From JBEVNX01 sp040507895 (GTDB taxonomy: Bacteria > Desulfobacterota > Binatia > JACPRU01): 6,974 bases of DNA. Location: positions 1 to 6,974 of the forward strand of contig JBEVNX010000018.1 in assembly GCA_040507895.1 (NCBI GenBank), read 5' to 3'. This document shows positions 5,435 to 6,974 of the stretch, in pieces (the first letter of the stretch is position 1; every line of letters starts with the position of its first letter). The position numbers were made by a program, and so were the translations under genes. The notes under the pieces were generated by a model. It saw only the letters and a list, made by a program, of their open reading frames with translations. It did not search any database and was not told the origin of the DNA.

Positions 5435-6693
5435 CGCGCCGCCGCCACCCGAGCGGCGCCGCGCACGCGCACCGGAAGCGACTCGAGCGCGTGATTGAGG
5501 AACGAATCGCGCCATTCGAGGCATGCGGTGGCAAGCTCGGCGCCGGCCAGCAAGGGAAGGAGCTTTGCGAAGGCGATCGCCCCTTCGAGGCGGGCGAGCG
5601 GCGCACCGAGGCAGAAATGGCGGCCATCGCCGAACGAGACCTGCTCGCCGGCGTTCTCGCGGCCGACGTCGAGGCGATCGGGGTCGGGAAAGCGCTCGGG
5701 GTCGCGATTCGCGGCGGCGACGATCGTCCGGCAGTGCTCGCCAGCGTGGATCGTGCGCCCGCGGATCTCGACGTCGACGCGAGGCTGGCGGGCCGTGAAC
5801 TGTACGGGCGACTCGTGGCGCGTGAACTCCTCGACCGCGTTCGGCATGAGCCCGGGTTCGTCGCGTAGGCGAGCGATCTCGCCCGGAAACCGCAGCAGCG
5901 AGAGAACCCCGTTGCCGATGAGCCCCATCGTCGTCTCGTAGCCCGCCGAAAGGAGAAGCGCGGTGTTGCCGACGATCTCGTCTTCGGTCAGATGATCGCC
6001 CGCGACCTCGGCGGCGATCAGGCCGGAGAGGATGTCTTCGCGGGGCGCGGAGCGCCGCTCGCGGATCAGCGCGCGCAGGTAGGCATCGAGCTCGCCGACG
6101 GCCTGGTGACAGAGGGCCGCCTGGTCGGCCGTGATCGCGGGCTCGAAAGAGAGGTTCATCGACTGGGTCCAGTGGTGGAAGCGGTCGCGGTCGTCTTGCG
6201 GGACGCCGAGCATCTCGGCGGTCACGCGCACCGGAAGCGGAAATGCCAGGTCGCGAACCACGTCTAGGGTGCCGCGCTCCAGCGCCGAGGCGAGCAGCTC
6301 GTCGACGATGGCGTCGATCCGCGGCCGCACGCGCTCGACGGCGTTCGGCGTGAAGGCTCGGCTCACCAAGCCCCGAAGCCGGCCGTGATCGGGCGGATCC
6401 TTGAAGAAGAGCGACGTTCGCCCCATGCGGCTCATCGCGCCCGGCCCGAGGAGCTCCTCCTGCCGCTTCCAGAAGTCGCCCATGCAGAAGCGCGGATCCC
6501 GGAGGCAGGCCGCGACGTCGTCGTGACGGGTCAGTACCCACATGCCGAGCGGCGAGCGGTGCACCGGGTCTTCGCGGCGCATGTGCTCGTAGGTGCGCCA
6601 CGGATCGGCGCGAAACCCCCGGGAAAGAGGATCGAAGCCGAAGGGCAAGTCATCGTTCGCCGATGCGGCCGTGCCGATTTCACTGGCGTTCAT
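5431..6693 (-). CDS. Bacterial class I-type cytochrome P450
   Basis: This 420-residue soluble cytochrome P450 should hydroxylate an unidentified substrate using O2 and electrons from a ferredoxin system. Its features are complete: the C-helix DHGRLRGLVSRAF at 102-114 (H103 and R107 for heme propionates), I-helix AGYETT at 250-255 for oxygen activation, ExxR at 289-292, ARQPRVDVEIRG at 301-312 and NRDPERFPDPDRLD at 329-342. The heme-binding loop FGDGRHFCLG at 354-363 has Cys361 as the axial ligand. Length is normal for the family and no membrane anchor is seen. No ferredoxin or reductase gene is in the window, so redox partners must be elsewhere. ATG 6693 lies in an ATGA overlap with the CMD gene upstream, and its stop overlaps the LLM start, placing it in the middle of an operon. 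The CYP family and substrate cannot be assigned by eye. Confidence 0.95.
   Translation of the reverse strand: MNASEIGTAASANDDLPFGFDPLSRGFRADPWRTYEHMRREDPVHRSPLGMWVLTRHDDVAACLRDPRFCMGDFWKRQEELLGPGAMSRMGRTSLFFKDPPDHGRLRGLVSRAFTPNAVERVRPRIDAIVDELLASALERGTLDVVRDLAFPLPVRVTAEMLGVPQDDRDRFHHWTQSMNLSFEPAITADQAALCHQAVGELDAYLRALIRERRSAPREDILSGLIAAEVAGDHLTEDEIVGNTALLLSAGYETTMGLIGNGVLSLLRFPGEIARLRDEPGLMPNAVEEFTRHESPVQFTARQPRVDVEIRGRTIHAGEHCRTIVAAANRDPERFPDPDRLDVGRENAGEQVSFGDGRHFCLGAPLARLEGAIAFAKLLPLLAGAELATACLEWRDSFLNHALESLPVRVRGAARVAAAR
6690..6693 (-). promoter_or_regulatory. ATGA stop/start overlap, CMD-family gene to P450
   Basis: The P450 start (6693-6691) and the stop of the upstream gene (6692-6690) share ATGA on the minus strand. 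No strong Shine-Dalgarno site is present just before it, which fits translation by coupling. Confidence 0.85.
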
Positions 6694-6974
6694 GCATTTT
6701 CCACGAGCGCGCCTTCCTTGGCTTCTGCGTCCATGGCGGCGAAGACTTCATCGAGCACGCGAAAGCCGCTCGCGGCGACCGGCCAGCCGCCATAATGCGC
6801 GAGGTGAATCAAGATCTCTTCGATCTTGGCCCGCGGAATGCCGAGGTTTCGCGCTCCGCGAAGATGGAGGCGGAGCTCGGCTTCACGGCCGAGCACGATC
6901 AGCGTCGTCAGCGTGATCATCGAGCGCTCCTGGAGCTCGAGCCCCGGCCGCGACCAGATCTCGCCCCAGGCGTA
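6690..6974 (-). CDS. Carboxymuconolactone decarboxylase (CMD)-family protein, 3' part only
   Basis: The frame is open to the right window edge, so only the C-terminal 94 residues are seen; whole family members are about 120-140 residues. The fragment begins YAWGEIWSRPGLELQERS and continues with MITLTTLIVLG, then E-L-x-x-H (His37 of the fragment, 37 residues in) and a GIPRAKIEEILIHLAHYGGWPVA segment. These correspond well to the conserved blocks of gamma-carboxymuconolactone decarboxylase (PcaC-like), including the WxRPGL motif and the ELxxH histidine. There is no CxxC pair, so it is not an AhpD-type peroxidase in the part seen. Close paralogues have other roles, so decarboxylation of a specific substrate is not assured. 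It is upstream of the P450 with a 4-nt overlap, and the operon promoter lies outside the window. An internal ATG at 6920 is not the real start because the family motif begins before it. Confidence 0.85.
   Translation of the reverse strand, partial: YAWGEIWSRPGLELQERSMITLTTLIVLGREAELRLHLRGARNLGIPRAKIEEILIHLAHYGGWPVAASGFRVLDEVFAAMDAEAKEGALVENA

Noticed and set aside
5464..6239. Exact 17-bp direct repeat (5464-5480 and 6223-6239) within the P450 gene
   Set aside because: Both copies encode LPVRV in the same frame at ordinary P450 positions (residues 153-157 and 406-410) with the same favoured codons. Coincidence of protein sequence and codon bias is the simplest explanation.
5435..6601. Upstream in-frame extension of the LLM gene through the P450 region (possible fusion protein)
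   Set aside because: The extension is out of register with the P450, has Arg/Pro-rich noise composition, and the ATGA junction gives a clean start at 5434 that matches the family N-terminus.
6690..6920. Reading the right-edge gene as a complete 76-residue protein starting at 6920
   Set aside because: The frame is open to the window edge and the conserved WxRPGL block lies upstream of that ATG, so the gene is truncated by the window rather than short.

Overview
The window reads as GC-rich chromosomal DNA from a Gram-negative bacterium. The envelope genes show this: two short secreted proteins and a large outer-membrane beta-barrel of the DUF1302 type. The metabolic genes (a cytochrome P450, a luciferase-like oxidoreductase of the type often using coenzyme F420, a classical SDR and a carboxymuconolactone-decarboxylase-family protein) resemble the lipid, steroid and terpenoid catabolic sets of mycobacteria. 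They are also seen in uncultured high-GC lineages such as deltaproteobacteria-like groups and Binatota. That placement is inference from gene content and base composition; no rRNA or other phylogenetic marker is present.

Layout. Left block (+ strand): a SYLF/YSC84 lipid-binding secreted protein starting at the left edge (3-542), then a small helical periplasmic protein with a Spy/CpxP-like LT motif (591-1100). This block meets the DUF1302 outer-membrane protein gene (1160-3256, - strand) head-on. The whole 59-bp gap between them is taken up by one very strong GC-rich hairpin. Next is a 211-bp divergent control region (3257-3467), which carries a plausible promoter toward the DUF1302 gene and good ribosome binding sites on both sides. 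The SDR (3468-4325, + strand) follows. It converges, with an 8-bp gap, on a minus-strand operon read from the right edge: CMD-family protein (3' part only, 6690-6974), cytochrome P450 (5431-6693) and LLM-class flavin oxidoreductase (4334-5434). Both junctions in this operon are 4-nt ATGA stop/start overlaps.

How the genes may work together. The CMD-P450-LLM operon, the facing SDR and the divergently transcribed outer-membrane protein form a coherent candidate module for uptake or export and stepwise oxidation of a hydrophobic compound. The P450 would hydroxylate, the SDR would oxidise an alcohol or reduce a ketone with NAD(H), the LLM enzyme would do a hydride-transfer or oxygenation step, and the CMD protein would act on a ring-derived acid or lactone. 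The substrate cannot be read from the sequence, and the operon clearly continues beyond the right edge. I see no mobile element, CRISPR array, tRNA or rRNA, and no gene-free stretch over 300 bases. The most distinctive details are the long intergenic hairpin, an EF-hand-like calcium loop and four-cysteine segment inside the beta-barrel protein, and an SDR with leucine at the usual catalytic asparagine position.
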